Program-made: the position numbers and the translations under genes | Shown here: positions 7,972 through 16,744 of the stretch, piece by piece | Numbering within the stretch: position 1 is the first letter of the stretch | How the letters are laid out: each line of letters opens with the position of its first letter | The notes under the pieces: generated by a model | What the model was told of the DNA's origin: nothing | The model's database searches: none | The model's input: the letters and a program-made list of their open reading frames with translations, nothing else | Assembly (NCBI RefSeq): GCF_004114425.1 | Contig: NZ_RDQF01000060.1 | Coordinates: 1-47,029 of the forward strand | DNA length: 47,029 bases | Origin: Bradyrhizobium vignae | Lineage (GTDB): Bacteria; Pseudomonadota; Alphaproteobacteria; Rhizobiales; Xanthobacteraceae | Direction: 5' to 3'

Positions 7972-9345
7972 ATGCATGATCGAACCGCCACCCTGAAGCC
8001 ATCCGCGGACGTGGCGTCGGAGCTGAAAGCCAACGGCCGCGACGTGCGCATTGATGCCTGCCGCGGCATCGCGCTCTGGTGCATCTTTCTTGATCATGTC
8101 CCCAATAACATTGGAAGCTGGCTGACGCTGCGGAACTACGGCTTCAGCGATGCCGCGGAAGTGTTCATGTTCGTCTCAGGGGTCACCTGCGCACTGGCCT
8201 ACGGTAAGGTATGGGGCCGCGAGGGATGGAGCAGCGTGATCCGCCGGACGCTGCGGCGAAGCTGGGACATCTATGTCGCGTTTCTGCTGCTCACGCTCGC
8301 CTGCGCGACCCTAGTCCACATCGCCGGCGTGGAACGCCTTGCCGACGAGAGCAATACGCGCATTCTGTTGGATCAGCCGGGCGCAACGCTCGCGCACGCG
8401 GCGATTCTGCAATACCGCCCAGTCAATACCGATGTGTTGCCGATCTTCGTGCTCCTCCACCTCTTGTTCGCGCCGTTGCTGTGGTTGCTGCTCCGACTGC
8501 CCAACGTGACGCTCGGCGCCTCGCTGGCGCTTTATACACTGGTGCATATGTTCGGCTGGTCCTTGCCGGCGTGGCCAAACGGCCACTGGGCTTTCAATCC
8601 ACTGGCCTGGCAGCTGCTGGTGGTCCTTGGCGCGTGGGTGATAATCGCGGGCGGAAGAGTGCGCCCCTGGCTAACGTCACCTTTGGCGCTCGTGCCTGCC
8701 GTTCTCTATCTGGTCTTCAGCCTCGTCATCGTATTGAGCTGGAGAATCAAGCCGCTGGAAGCATTGATCCCGCAGGGGCTGACGAAGTTGGCCTACCAGA
8801 TGGACAAATCGAATCTCGATCCGTTGCGTCTGTTGCATTTCTTGGCCCTAGCGGTTGTGGCGGTATGGTTGGTGCCGCCCAATCGACGAGCATTGACGAC
8901 TGCGGTAATGCGCGGCGCCATCCTCTGTGGCAGGCACTCTTTGCCAATCTTCTGCCTCGGTGTCCTGCTTACGCTCGCTAGCCTCCTGGCGCTGCTCGAC
9001 ATATCGGCGGGGCTTGCGATGCAGATCACGCTCAGCGCTGGTGGTGTCCTGACGATGATCATGGCGGCGACGCTACTGAACTTGATCAAGAGCAAACCCA
9101 GGCCGCAGCTGGCCATTGCACTGCCTGTGAGTGTGCGCGCCGAGGGGAACGCTTGGGGCACCGTTAGCTGGCGCACCCTGGAGGCGTTCCGCCGAGGACT
9201 GCGCGAGTTCGGCTGGGCCGGCGACCAGAAGCGCCTCGTCAGCGAGCGGCCATCCCACCAGGGGCCTCGCTTCGCAGACGAATTGGTACGATCAAGCAGG
9301 CTCAACGTGAGCGAGCACCCGGCCATGTCGAGCGAGGTGACGTAG
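7972..9345 (+). CDS. opgC: OpgC-family membrane acyltransferase
   Basis: A 457-residue polytopic protein with about ten transmembrane helices. The N-terminal signature DACRGIALWCIFLDHVPNN, followed by NYGFSDAAEVFMFVSGVTCA, is characteristic of OpgC, the inner-membrane enzyme that transfers succinyl groups to osmoregulated periplasmic glucans. The conserved Asp/His of FLDHVP is the expected catalytic site in acyltransferase-3-like enzymes. After the last helix (about residue 385) there is an unusually long polar tail of some 70 residues with no recognised domain. No glucan synthase is adjacent. The acyl donor and acceptor are inferred from the family. The 146 bp to the next gene hold nothing obvious. 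Confidence 0.82.
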   Translation: MHDRTATLKPSADVASELKANGRDVRIDACRGIALWCIFLDHVPNNIGSWLTLRNYGFSDAAEVFMFVSGVTCALAYGKVWGREGWSSVIRRTLRRSWDIYVAFLLLTLACATLVHIAGVERLADESNTRILLDQPGATLAHAAILQYRPVNTDVLPIFVLLHLLFAPLLWLLLRLPNVTLGASLALYTLVHMFGWSLPAWPNGHWAFNPLAWQLLVVLGAWVIIAGGRVRPWLTSPLALVPAVLYLVFSLVIVLSWRIKPLEALIPQGLTKLAYQMDKSNLDPLRLLHFLALAVVAVWLVPPNRRALTTAVMRGAILCGRHSLPIFCLGVLLTLASLLALLDISAGLAMQITLSAGGVLTMIMAATLLNLIKSKPRPQLAIALPVSVRAEGNAWGTVSWRTLEAFRRGLREFGWAGDQKRLVSERPSHQGPRFADELVRSSRLNVSEHPAMSSEVT

Positions 9346-9491
9346 CTGCCGATCAGCGAGCGGGCGATGCGCAAGCCGCGCTTCCACCGGGTCGCGTCGG
9401 AGCGTATTGCCAATGCCACCCAACGCCTGCGGCATCATCCATACCGCGCCCTTTCGAAAGCTGAAGGCGCTGCAGGCTGCCGCACGCCGTC

Positions 9492-10289
9492 TCACCCCTC
9501 CACCCGCCACAGCCTCCATCTTTCCGGCACGCCCTTCAGCCGGTGCAAGCCGTGATCCTTCAGGCTCGCCGCCGCCTGCGCCGTCATCAGCTCCTTCACC
9601 GCACTCGACACCAGCACCTCCCCTGCCCGCGCCTTCGCCGCGACGCGGGTGCCGATGTGGAAGGCGAGGCCGACCATTTCGCCGCCGCTGATGGTGTATT
9701 CGCCGGCGTGCAGGCCGACCCGGATCTCGAGGCCGAGCGTGCGCACGGCTTTCTGGATCGCGGTCGCGCAAGCAATGCCGGCGGCGGGTTTCCTGAACGT
9801 CGCCAGCACGCCGTCGCCGGTGGTCACGACCTCCTTGCCGCGGCACGTCTTCAACTCCTTGCGGACGGCAGCATAGTAATGGCCCATGACCTTGGTCCAG
9901 CGCGCATCGCCGAGCTTCGCCGCCTTCGCGGTGGAGCCGACGATGTCGACGATCAGGATGGTGGCGAGCGCCTGCTTGAGCTCGGCGCTGCGTGCGGCGG
10001 ACGGGCGCCGGTTCGCGATCGGTCCGGTCAGCGGCTCATAGCGATGATTGCGGCGCCGCGCGATCGCGGCCTTCGTATAGTCCTGCGCGCGCTGCGCAGT
10101 GCCGCAACGAACCGTCTTCTCCTGCGGCAGACGCGACCAATAGACCTTGCGCCCATCGCCGGCGCCATGCACCTCCACGGCGCCCCACTTCAGGAAGACT
10201 GCCGAGCCAACACGCCTGACGCACCACGCCTTCGACGTGTACCCGGAGACGTTCGACTGATGGACCCCGATGCGTAGGAATTTCGGCAT
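9492..10289 (-). CDS. Class III adenylate/guanylate cyclase domain protein
   Basis: A 265-residue protein. I place the start at the ATG at 10289 because the open frame upstream, up to 10619, reads as a different small protein. Residues 1-88 form an N-terminal domain (KWGAVEVHGAGDGRKVYW, then RCGTAQRAQDYTKAA) with a faint resemblance to WGR-type modules. Residues 106-262 are a class III cyclase homology domain: D115 in ILIVDIVGSTAKA, D159 in TTGDGVLATF, GLHAGE and VNIA-like FHIGTRVAAKA, ending LKGVPERWRLWRV. Both metal-binding Asp are present, so catalysis is plausible. No membrane segment is seen, so it should be cytoplasmic. What the N-terminal module senses is unknown. Confidence 0.75.
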   Translation of the reverse strand: MPKFLRIGVHQSNVSGYTSKAWCVRRVGSAVFLKWGAVEVHGAGDGRKVYWSRLPQEKTVRCGTAQRAQDYTKAAIARRRNHRYEPLTGPIANRRPSAARSAELKQALATILIVDIVGSTAKAAKLGDARWTKVMGHYYAAVRKELKTCRGKEVVTTGDGVLATFRKPAAGIACATAIQKAVRTLGLEIRVGLHAGEYTISGGEMVGLAFHIGTRVAAKARAGEVLVSSAVKELMTAQAAASLKDHGLHRLKGVPERWRLWRVEG

Positions 10290-10736
10290 GAACGAGCGGC
10301 CAAGGACCGTTTGGGCGTAGCTTGGCGCAAAACCTAGACGCACAACCCGGCGCTGGCAACAGTGCTGCCAACCCGCATGCCGTCGCCGCATCCCAAGCTC
10401 GCAGCCTAAATTCCTCTGCCCCCCGCCCTGCCTGCCGATCGTACAGCGCCATGCAGCCGGACGTTCGGCCGGATGCTGCGCCATCCATGCGGCGAGCTGC
10501 GGCGCGCCCATCAGGCAGGACTGCATCGTCACGTCGGCGAAGTCCGAGGTCGTGACGATTTGTTCACGACAGTTCGTCGGTGACGAAAGGCTGCAGAGCA
10601 AGCGGCGGCAGCCCGGCACGGGGGCGGTCGAGACATAGGCGGAGCAGGCAGAGCGGTTCCGCCGACTGCAGCGCTGCGAGCTCCGATTGGCACTTCCTGC
10701 GGCAAGGTGCGTTGCGCTCTTTTCGAGGAGGCGCAG
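10290..10736. other. 447-bp stretch holding a possible small Cys-containing secreted-type protein (minus strand)
   Basis: On the minus strand between 10619 and about 10450, in the same frame as the cyclase gene, the translation contains SLSSPTNCREQIV followed by MQSCLMGAPQLAAWMAQH and WRC. This resembles small rhizobial proteins of unknown function that have spaced Cys residues and a GxPQLAxWxxxHP motif. The frame then runs into low-quality sequence without a stop before the cyclase ATG. That suggests a frameshifted or decayed small gene and not a true N-terminal extension of the cyclase. No convincing start codon was found upstream. Confidence 0.3.
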
Positions 10737-10949
10737 ATGACCAAGACGCAGACGACCAGGACCAACGCGCAGGACTCAAGGACCGGGATCCAGCCAACGC
10801 TCAATCCTGGCGATGAAGCCCCGCCCGGAACCATGGGCACCGGCGAAGACGTCTGTCCCGACTGTCATGGCAAGGGTCGCATCGACGGTGCCCCCTGCGC
10901 CACCTGCGGCGGGAGTGGCACCATTACGCGGGCCATTGGCGGCGCTTGA
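10737..10949 (+). CDS. Small zinc-ribbon protein (DnaJ-type CxxCxGxG motifs)
   Basis: A 70-residue protein. The ATG at 10737 is chosen because a strong Shine-Dalgarno (GAGGAGG, 10725-10731) lies five bases upstream; the longer frame from 10707 would place this site inside the coding region. The first 35 residues are polar and probably disordered. The C-terminal half carries two Cys pairs, CPDCHGKGRI and CATCGGSGTI, the same CxxCxGxG arrangement as the zinc fingers of DnaJ. It should bind one zinc ion and perhaps assist protein folding or binding, but the family's role is not known to me. It is a single gene between two minus-strand cyclase genes. Confidence 0.7.
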   Translation: MTKTQTTRTNAQDSRTGIQPTLNPGDEAPPGTMGTGEDVCPDCHGKGRIDGAPCATCGGSGTITRAIGGA

Positions 10950-11120
10950 CGTTGCTCCCTTGAGCGAGGCTTCATCTTGACAGCAAACGATGGCCGTCAC
11001 CCGTGTTTGCGGAGCGCCCTCGGGGATAACGACACGAGGCAAAGCCGGAGCGGCCAGATGAACGCGCCGGGCGCCGGCACGACGGGAACGAACCGCAAAT
11101 GGCCGCGGGCGGAAGGTCGC

Positions 11121-12311
11121 TTAGCCCTGATACGCAAACAGCTCGATCGGATCGCTGAAGCCGCGCACCTCGTGCCTGCCGACATGCTCGAGCTGAAACT
11201 CCTTCTCCACGAGCTCGGCGAAATCGCGTGACAGCAGCACGTTCCTGCCGAGCTTCTTGGTCAGCGCCTCGAGGCGGGAGGCCATGTTGACGGCCGGGCC
11301 GATCACGGTGAAATCGAGCCGGCTGGCCGATCCGATGTTGCCGTACATGACGTCACCGACATGGACGCCGATGCCGTAGTTCAGCGGCGCGCGGCCGGTT
11401 GCGCTGTTCCGTTCGTTCAGCGCGGCCATGGCCTGCCGGGCCTCGGCCACGGCATGGAGCAGATTGGCGCAGGCGTTGGGCGTATGAAGCGGAAAGATGG
11501 CGAGCAGTCCGTCGCCGATGAACTTGAGGATCTCGCCGCCGTGCCGCGCAATCGGCTCCGACATCGCGTCGAAATAGTCGTTGAGCAGGTCGATCACGTC
11601 GTCGCGCGGCCAGTTGTCGGAGATCTTGGTGAAATCCCTGAGGTCGCAGATCATGATCGCAGCGCGCACCGTCGTGCCGCTGCCGCGCCTCGTGGCGCCG
11701 GCCAGGATCAACTCGCCGGCATGAGAGCCGACATAGGTCTCCAGCAGCGTGCGCGCCAGGCGGTTCTTGACGCGGATCTCGCTGACCAGCGCCAGCACCG
11801 GCAACAGCTTCTTCAGGCCGGCGACATGCGCATCGTCGAACCCGCCGGGCCGATCGGTCGCGAAAGTGACGATGTGCCGCTTGCCGAGCGTATGGTAGAG
11901 CGGCCAGGCGACATAGTCGGTGAGGCCCTTGGCCCGCATCTCGTCATAGAGGGCGTGCTTGCGGCTGAGCGAAGAATCCTGCTCGAGCCGCTCGCGCACC
12001 TCGGCGGCGCCGTCATGGATCTCGTTGGCGGCGCTTCCGATATATTCGGACCGCTCGCGAACGTCATAGTCGACCAGCGCAATCTCCGCCTCGCGCATCC
12101 CGTCGGACCACATCATGCGGGCCCCCAGCCACTGCGGGTGATTGATCAGGATGTGAAGCGTCGCGCGCTTCACCGGAATGCCCGCCTGCTGGAGACGGAT
12201 ACACATCTGCGCGAAGATGTTGTCGATGAAGCGCTCGTCGCGCGTGCCGGTGGTCAGCCAGTCGACGACGCCGTCGGCCTGCGCAGGGACATGGTTGTCT
12301 GGTGCGTTCAT
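11121..12311 (-). CDS. Adenylate/guanylate cyclase with N-terminal sensor region
   Basis: A 396-residue protein. Residues 1-190 are an N-terminal region without membrane helices, containing LHILINHPQWLGARMMWSDG and GKRHIVTFATDRPGGFDD. This looks like a degenerate GAF- or PAS-like sensor common in rhizobial cyclases. A short helix (175-200) connects to a class III catalytic domain: D223 in ICDLRDFTKISD, D267 in FIGDGLLAIFP, GIGVHVGDVMYGNIGS and VIGPAVNMASRLEALTK. Both metal-binding Asp and the NxxxR transition-state motif (NMASR) are present, so it should be active. It lies about 830 bp upstream of the other cyclase gene on the same strand but is separated by an opposing small gene. The upstream gap to HutD (12312-12412) holds nothing clear. 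Confidence 0.85.
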   Translation of the reverse strand: MNAPDNHVPAQADGVVDWLTTGTRDERFIDNIFAQMCIRLQQAGIPVKRATLHILINHPQWLGARMMWSDGMREAEIALVDYDVRERSEYIGSAANEIHDGAAEVRERLEQDSSLSRKHALYDEMRAKGLTDYVAWPLYHTLGKRHIVTFATDRPGGFDDAHVAGLKKLLPVLALVSEIRVKNRLARTLLETYVGSHAGELILAGATRRGSGTTVRAAIMICDLRDFTKISDNWPRDDVIDLLNDYFDAMSEPIARHGGEILKFIGDGLLAIFPLHTPNACANLLHAVAEARQAMAALNERNSATGRAPLNYGIGVHVGDVMYGNIGSASRLDFTVIGPAVNMASRLEALTKKLGRNVLLSRDFAELVEKEFQLEHVGRHEVRGFSDPIELFAYQG

Positions 12312-12412
12312 ATCCTGCCCCTCGGGCTGCGGTCTTTGGGGAAGCAGATATCGTGCTCCGGCCGGGCGGCGTCAACCTAGCCAGTTGCACGGATTGTGCG
12401 CAGCGACCGGCG

Positions 12413-12997
12413 CTAACCGAGGAGCCGGATCGACCCCAGCACCGCCAGACCCGAGACGAGCGCGAGCTGCGATGGCCCGAGCAGCTCGACTTTCAGCGTG
12501 CCGTTGTGGGGAATCGCAATATTCTCATTGTCGAGACTGATGCGGCATTCGCCCCGAGGTGCGTAGACCAGATGCGTGCCGGCGGCCAGCCGCCGGTCGC
12601 CGGGCTCCTTAAGCGCGATGAGATCGATCTCCGCCGCACCGCGCCGCGCCATGAGGTTCACGACCTCGACGGGCCCGGCCTCGAGCTCGGTCACGATCTC
12701 GAGCTCGCCGGTGAAGCGCACGGTCGTAAAAGGTTCACGTTCGTCGAATTCCTGCCCGAGGGCCTTCAGCACCAGCCCGCGCCCATCGACGACCATCTGC
12801 AAGCGATCGATGCCGGGCATATGGGAGAAGGGACCCGGCGCCACGATCGGCGTCGACGCAAAGCGCCAGTGCAGGCTGTCCCAGCTCTTCTCGCGTGCAT
12901 CGGCCCGATGAGCGTCCGCGATGTCGGTGAAGATGCCGCCGCCGTTCTTCCAGGGCGAGCGGGTGTAGTTTTCGGGTCTGAGCAATATGGTTTTCAT
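12413..12997 (-). CDS. hutD: HutD family protein
   Basis: A 194-residue cupin-fold protein from the ATG at 12997. It opens MKTILLRPENYTRSPWKNGG, where the SPWKNGGG signature is typical of HutD (Ves) proteins. SLHWRFASTPIVAPGPFS and PGIDRLQMVVDGRG continue the double-stranded beta-helix. HutD proteins are associated with histidine utilisation, where a regulatory or ligand-protecting role has been proposed. No hut genes are in this window, so the link to histidine is by family only. The ORF extends upstream to 13063, but that part has no ribosome-binding site and lies against a palindromic repeat, so the shorter start is preferred. Confidence 0.82.
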   Translation of the reverse strand: MKTILLRPENYTRSPWKNGGGIFTDIADAHRADAREKSWDSLHWRFASTPIVAPGPFSHMPGIDRLQMVVDGRGLVLKALGQEFDEREPFTTVRFTGELEIVTELEAGPVEVVNLMARRGAAEIDLIALKEPGDRRLAAGTHLVYAPRGECRISLDNENIAIPHNGTLKVELLGPSQLALVSGLAVLGSIRLLG

Positions 12998-13040
12998 ATC
13001 GTGAGTCGTCCGGGAACGCCGGAGTTTGCACCCGAGTTTG

Positions 13041-13121
13041 TAGCCGGATGAAGCGCAGCGCAATCCGGGTCAGCTCGCGCCCTGAAGCACTGGCCCCGGA
13101 TTGCGCTCCCAGCTACATCCC
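13041..13121. repeat. Imperfect palindromic intergenic repeat
   Basis: The left arm GGATGAAGCGCAGCGCAATC, followed by CGGG, pairs with a right arm CCCCGGATTGCGCTCCCAGC around a 30-base loop. The core complementary piece is GCGCAATCCGGGG. Elements of this type (TAGCC-GGATGAAG ... ATCCGG) are scattered in Bradyrhizobium intergenic regions. It sits between HutD and the L,D-transpeptidase, both on the minus strand, and may act as an mRNA-stabilising or terminating hairpin. Confidence 0.5.
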
Positions 13122-13196
13122 GCTCAGGACGGTATCCGCCGCGAGGGCCTGCCGGTGACGTAGACGCTTTCGGAGCCGGCCGACGCAGCACTTCCT

Positions 13197-14753
13197 TTAC
13201 CAAAAGCCCCGCTGCATCGGCTGCGCCGGCTGATAATACTGGTACTGGCTGCGCGGGCGCGGATTGACCGGCTGGACGTAGGGATCACGCTGCTGGAAGA
13301 AGAAGCCGAAGCCGTTGCCGCCGTTGTCCCAGCCGTCATCGCTGGCGATCATGGCAGGCGCGGTCGGCTTGCGCGTGATGAAGCCGCCCTGCGGCTCGTT
13401 GCTCAGCACTGCGACGAACTCTGTCCGGTAATTGGTCTCGCTGCTCAGCGGCTCATCGGAGATGATGATCGAGGAGCGCGGCAATGCGGTCGGCCCGATG
13501 CGATCCCACACGTCCTGCGGGATGGTGATGCGGTCGAGCGCATTGCGGGCGTCGTCGCCGTTGTCGATCGTGACCACGCTCCAGCGCAGGCCCGAATCGG
13601 TCTTCGCCATCGCCGTGAAGATGTGCGTGCCGAGCGGCTGGTCGGGATTGCGGATCGTGACGGGAACCTCGATGCTGGTGTCGAACACCTCGCCGCCGCC
13701 GTCGGGCGCTGGCTTGTGCGTGTTCCGCCGCACGTAGAGCTTCTGCGTCGCACGGCTGATGTAAACCGAGACCGGCTCACCCGCGAGCTTTGCATCGGTC
13801 GCCGCCTTGACGGCGTCGGCCTTCCTGGCCGCGGCCGCCTTCGCGGCTTCCTTGGTGGCGGCCGCTGCATCGCGCTTCGGCTGCGCGGCGGCCCTGGCGG
13901 CGTCGAGCTGCGTCGCCGCGTCGGCAGCCTTGGCCACCGCCTTTTGCTTCAACTCCTCGGCCTTGGCGCGTGCCTGATCGGTTTTGGCGTTCACGAGCGT
14001 CTTGTCGGCGAAGGCGAGCTCGGCATCTGCGCGGGCCTTCTGCTGTTCCAGCTTGCGCAGCGCGGCAGGGAGCGAGGCAGCTTCCTTCGCGGCAGCGGAA
14101 GCAGCCTTCTTGGCCTCGTCGGCCACCCTTGTGGCCTCGTCGGCCTCGGCGGAGAGCTTGTCGGCCCGGCTGGGCGCCGCCGCGATCGCCTCCGGCTTCG
14201 GCACGAACAGCGAGGGGTGAGAGAAGTCGGTCGGGACCGTGTCATACGGCGAGATGATCACCCGCATTCCGATATAGGTCTTGTCGAACAGGTTCTCGGC
14301 AAAGCCGAACGGCATGCGCACGCAGCCGTGCGAAGCGGCATAACCGGGCAGCGGCCCGCCATGCAGCGCGATTCCGTTCCAGGTGATGCGCTGCATGTTC
14401 GGCATCCAGGCATCGTCATACATGGTCGAGCGGTGGTCCTTGTCCTTCTCGATGATGGCGAACACGCCGGCCGGCGTCTCGCGGCCCGTGGTGCCGGTCG
14501 ACACCGGCGCGCGCAGGATCCAGCCGTCGGCATCATAGAAAGTGACCTGCTGGCTCTTGATCGACACGATCGCCATGATCGGCTCGCCGGCCACACGCGG
14601 CGCCACCGCCTCGGTCACCTGGCGCGGCTGCTTGGCGGCTGTCGCCGGGGCCGCCGCCGTCAATGCGACGACCGCGGCCAGCGCCACGAGTCCGGAAGGC
14701 CTCCAACTCCGCATCGCCACGGTGGATTGCGCCCTCGTCGGTCGGTTTTTCAT
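13197..14753 (-). CDS. L,D-transpeptidase (YkuD) with alanine-rich coiled coil and second domain
   Basis: A 518-residue exported protein. Residues 1-40 are a signal peptide (basic start, then GLVALAAVVALTAAAPATA). Residues 58-175 are a YkuD catalytic domain with His131 in GIALHGGPLPG and the SHGCVRM motif carrying His142 and the nucleophile Cys144. Residues 190-325 form an Ala/Lys/Glu-rich helical stretch, likely a coiled coil spanning the periplasm. Residues 328-470 resemble the N-terminal half of another YkuD domain (VSVYISRATQKLYVRR, then PLGTHIF) but lack the His/Cys motif, so that part is probably a binding domain. The C-terminus is Gly/Gln/Tyr-rich. Such enzymes make 3-3 peptidoglycan crosslinks or attach proteins to peptidoglycan. 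A shorter start at codon 14 is possible. Confidence 0.85.
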   Translation of the reverse strand: MKNRPTRAQSTVAMRSWRPSGLVALAAVVALTAAAPATAAKQPRQVTEAVAPRVAGEPIMAIVSIKSQQVTFYDADGWILRAPVSTGTTGRETPAGVFAIIEKDKDHRSTMYDDAWMPNMQRITWNGIALHGGPLPGYAASHGCVRMPFGFAENLFDKTYIGMRVIISPYDTVPTDFSHPSLFVPKPEAIAAAPSRADKLSAEADEATRVADEAKKAASAAAKEAASLPAALRKLEQQKARADAELAFADKTLVNAKTDQARAKAEELKQKAVAKAADAATQLDAARAAAQPKRDAAAATKEAAKAAAARKADAVKAATDAKLAGEPVSVYISRATQKLYVRRNTHKPAPDGGGEVFDTSIEVPVTIRNPDQPLGTHIFTAMAKTDSGLRWSVVTIDNGDDARNALDRITIPQDVWDRIGPTALPRSSIIISDEPLSSETNYRTEFVAVLSNEPQGGFITRKPTAPAMIASDDGWDNGGNGFGFFFQQRDPYVQPVNPRPRSQYQYYQPAQPMQRGFW

Positions 14754-15019
14754 GCCATCCTCGGTCGAAATGCCAGTCCGCCTGTGCCGATCACGTGCCA
14801 GATTGGAATCATTGCATTAAGAAGTCGCAGCCGCCTTACGTTCCGTCTGTGGCGAGATTCGGCATGTTCCCGCGACAAATCACTCATATACGACGGCTGC
14901 CACAGGCGGAAGGCGGCCTCCGGTCGAAGCTGGCGTGAAGCTGGCCCCGATCGCTGCGGCAGAATGTCCGGTTAGCTGGCGGGGGGTGCGTCGTGACGGC
15001 GACGCCCACCGGCGCGCAA

Positions 15020-16456
15020 CTAAACGCCCAGCGCCTTGCGGTTGAACGTGCGGAGAAATCGCAGCGACAACGTTCGCACGTTCGCAACGTTCAGCAGCCA
15101 GACCGCAACCGCATAAGCAAAGCCGCCGGCAAGGCTCACGATGATCAGCGACACGAGGCCGGTGCCGCCAGTTTGCGAGCGCGCAACCAGAATCGCGGCC
15201 GCCATCACCGCTGCGGAGAGGGCAATGCCGGCGAGGCGATTGAGCTCGAACGGGACCGGGTGGGCCCGATGCATCAGGACGACGGCAACGAGGAAGCCGA
15301 TCGCCTCGGTCGCCAGCGTCGCCAGCGCCGCGCCGTAAAGGCCGTAAGGAGCGATCAGCGCGAACATCAGGATCACGCTGACCACCAGCGTGAGAAAGGA
15401 TTGCGCCGCCAGCATGAAGGGGCGCTCGGCAAGCTGGAAGCTGATCTGCACGTAGAACTGATTGGCGATGCCGAAAAGCCGCGCAAGCACCAGGGTCGGC
15501 AGCAGCGCCGAGACGCCGGCGCGGAAGTCGATGCCGACGAGCGTGCCGGCGACCTGGTCCGCCGCAAGCGCGAGCCATATCGCGACGGGTGCCACGACGG
15601 CCAGCAGGAGTTCGAGACTTTCGGTCAGCCGCTCCCGCGTCGTCTCGCTGCTATTCTCGGACAATGACCGGAACACCAGCGGCACGGTCGCCGCGGCGAC
15701 GCTGGATGCGATCATCACCATGAACTGGCGCGGCAGATCGGCGGCAACGCCGAAGATGCCGGCAGCGTCCTTGCCGAGCAAATAGGCGACGATGAGCCGG
15801 TCGCAGGCCGAATAGACGGCAACGGACAATCCTGCCAACGTCAGCGGCAGACCGTAGCGGGCCAGCTGCATGAACTGGCTGCGCTGGAAGCGCGCGATCC
15901 TGCTGCGGTCGCCTGCGAGGTTCAGGATGATGCCGGCGAGCGACCCCAGACCGAACGCCGCGAGCAGCCCCAATCCGCCCCAGCCGAGCCAGATGCCGAC
16001 GAGGCCGAAGCCGACGCTGGAGACGCTGCGCACGATCGCGATCGCCGCGAAGCGGTAGGGACGCAATTTGGCGCGCTCGAACTCCTGGCCGACATCGACC
16101 GCATTGGCCATGATCGCGACGAACATGCTGGCGAGCAGCAGCTCGACACTGATGTCGCTGCGAAACAGCAAGACCAGCGGTGTGGTGGCACAGAGCACCG
16201 CGACCGTGAGGACGAAGGCGACCATCGCCGTGCCGCGAAAATCGACCTCCGCCGACATCGCCTGATAGCGCGACACCGACAGCTTGATCCAGGCGAAGAA
16301 GATCGCGCCCAGAATGCCCGCAAGGCTGATACCGACGACATAGACGCCGTACTCAGCCGGGCTCACGAGCCGCGTATAGGCCGTGACCGCGAAAAAGCCC
16401 ACGGCCGCCGGCAGGATGTAGGCCACGAGATAAATCGAGAAATGGCGGTTCAGCAT
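15020..16456 (-). CDS. Polysaccharide flippase-like membrane protein (MOP/Wzx type)
   Basis: A 478-residue protein with about twelve to fourteen hydrophobic helices. The N-terminus (VAYILPAAVGFFAVTAYTRL, then VSPAEYGVY) shows the RxxxPxEYGxY pattern of polysaccharide-repeat exporters of the MOP superfamily. FGVAADLPRQF in the middle and a C-terminal helix pair support this. Members flip lipid-linked sugar repeats across the inner membrane for polymerisation. It is transcribed away from a secreted GH10 glycanase across a 288-bp gap, and a DUF6492 gene is close by. A role in exopolysaccharide or capsule export is therefore a reasonable inference, but no glycosyltransferase or polymerase cluster is present here. 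The 266 bp downstream (14754-15019) contain nothing I can identify. Confidence 0.8.
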   Translation of the reverse strand: MLNRHFSIYLVAYILPAAVGFFAVTAYTRLVSPAEYGVYVVGISLAGILGAIFFAWIKLSVSRYQAMSAEVDFRGTAMVAFVLTVAVLCATTPLVLLFRSDISVELLLASMFVAIMANAVDVGQEFERAKLRPYRFAAIAIVRSVSSVGFGLVGIWLGWGGLGLLAAFGLGSLAGIILNLAGDRSRIARFQRSQFMQLARYGLPLTLAGLSVAVYSACDRLIVAYLLGKDAAGIFGVAADLPRQFMVMIASSVAAATVPLVFRSLSENSSETTRERLTESLELLLAVVAPVAIWLALAADQVAGTLVGIDFRAGVSALLPTLVLARLFGIANQFYVQISFQLAERPFMLAAQSFLTLVVSVILMFALIAPYGLYGAALATLATEAIGFLVAVVLMHRAHPVPFELNRLAGIALSAAVMAAAILVARSQTGGTGLVSLIIVSLAGGFAYAVAVWLLNVANVRTLSLRFLRTFNRKALGV

Positions 16457-16744
16457 GCGAGCACGGGACCGGCAGCGGTCTTGCGATTATGACGGCTGTT
16501 AATCGATGGGGCCTTGGCGAACGAACTGCGCCGCAGCATGGCGCAAGAGTGTCACATAAGTCTCCAGATCGGGCGGCGAATGCGGCTTTGACGCCGCTTT
16601 CGCGCGTTAGCGTTAAATTTGCCCTTCCTCGAGCGGAAAGGTTTGGCGATCGAAAGAAACATGACTTGCGACTGCAAGGTTAACCCAACGAGCCAAAACC
16701 CAGGCGTCGCAAGGCGCCGCTTGGTACGATGCCGTCTTGGATCG

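Noticed and set aside
9492..10619. Single 375-residue cyclase starting at 10619
   Set aside because: The first 110 residues do not fit the cyclase and look like a separate small protein plus non-coding sequence. The ATG at 10289 gives a coherent two-domain protein.
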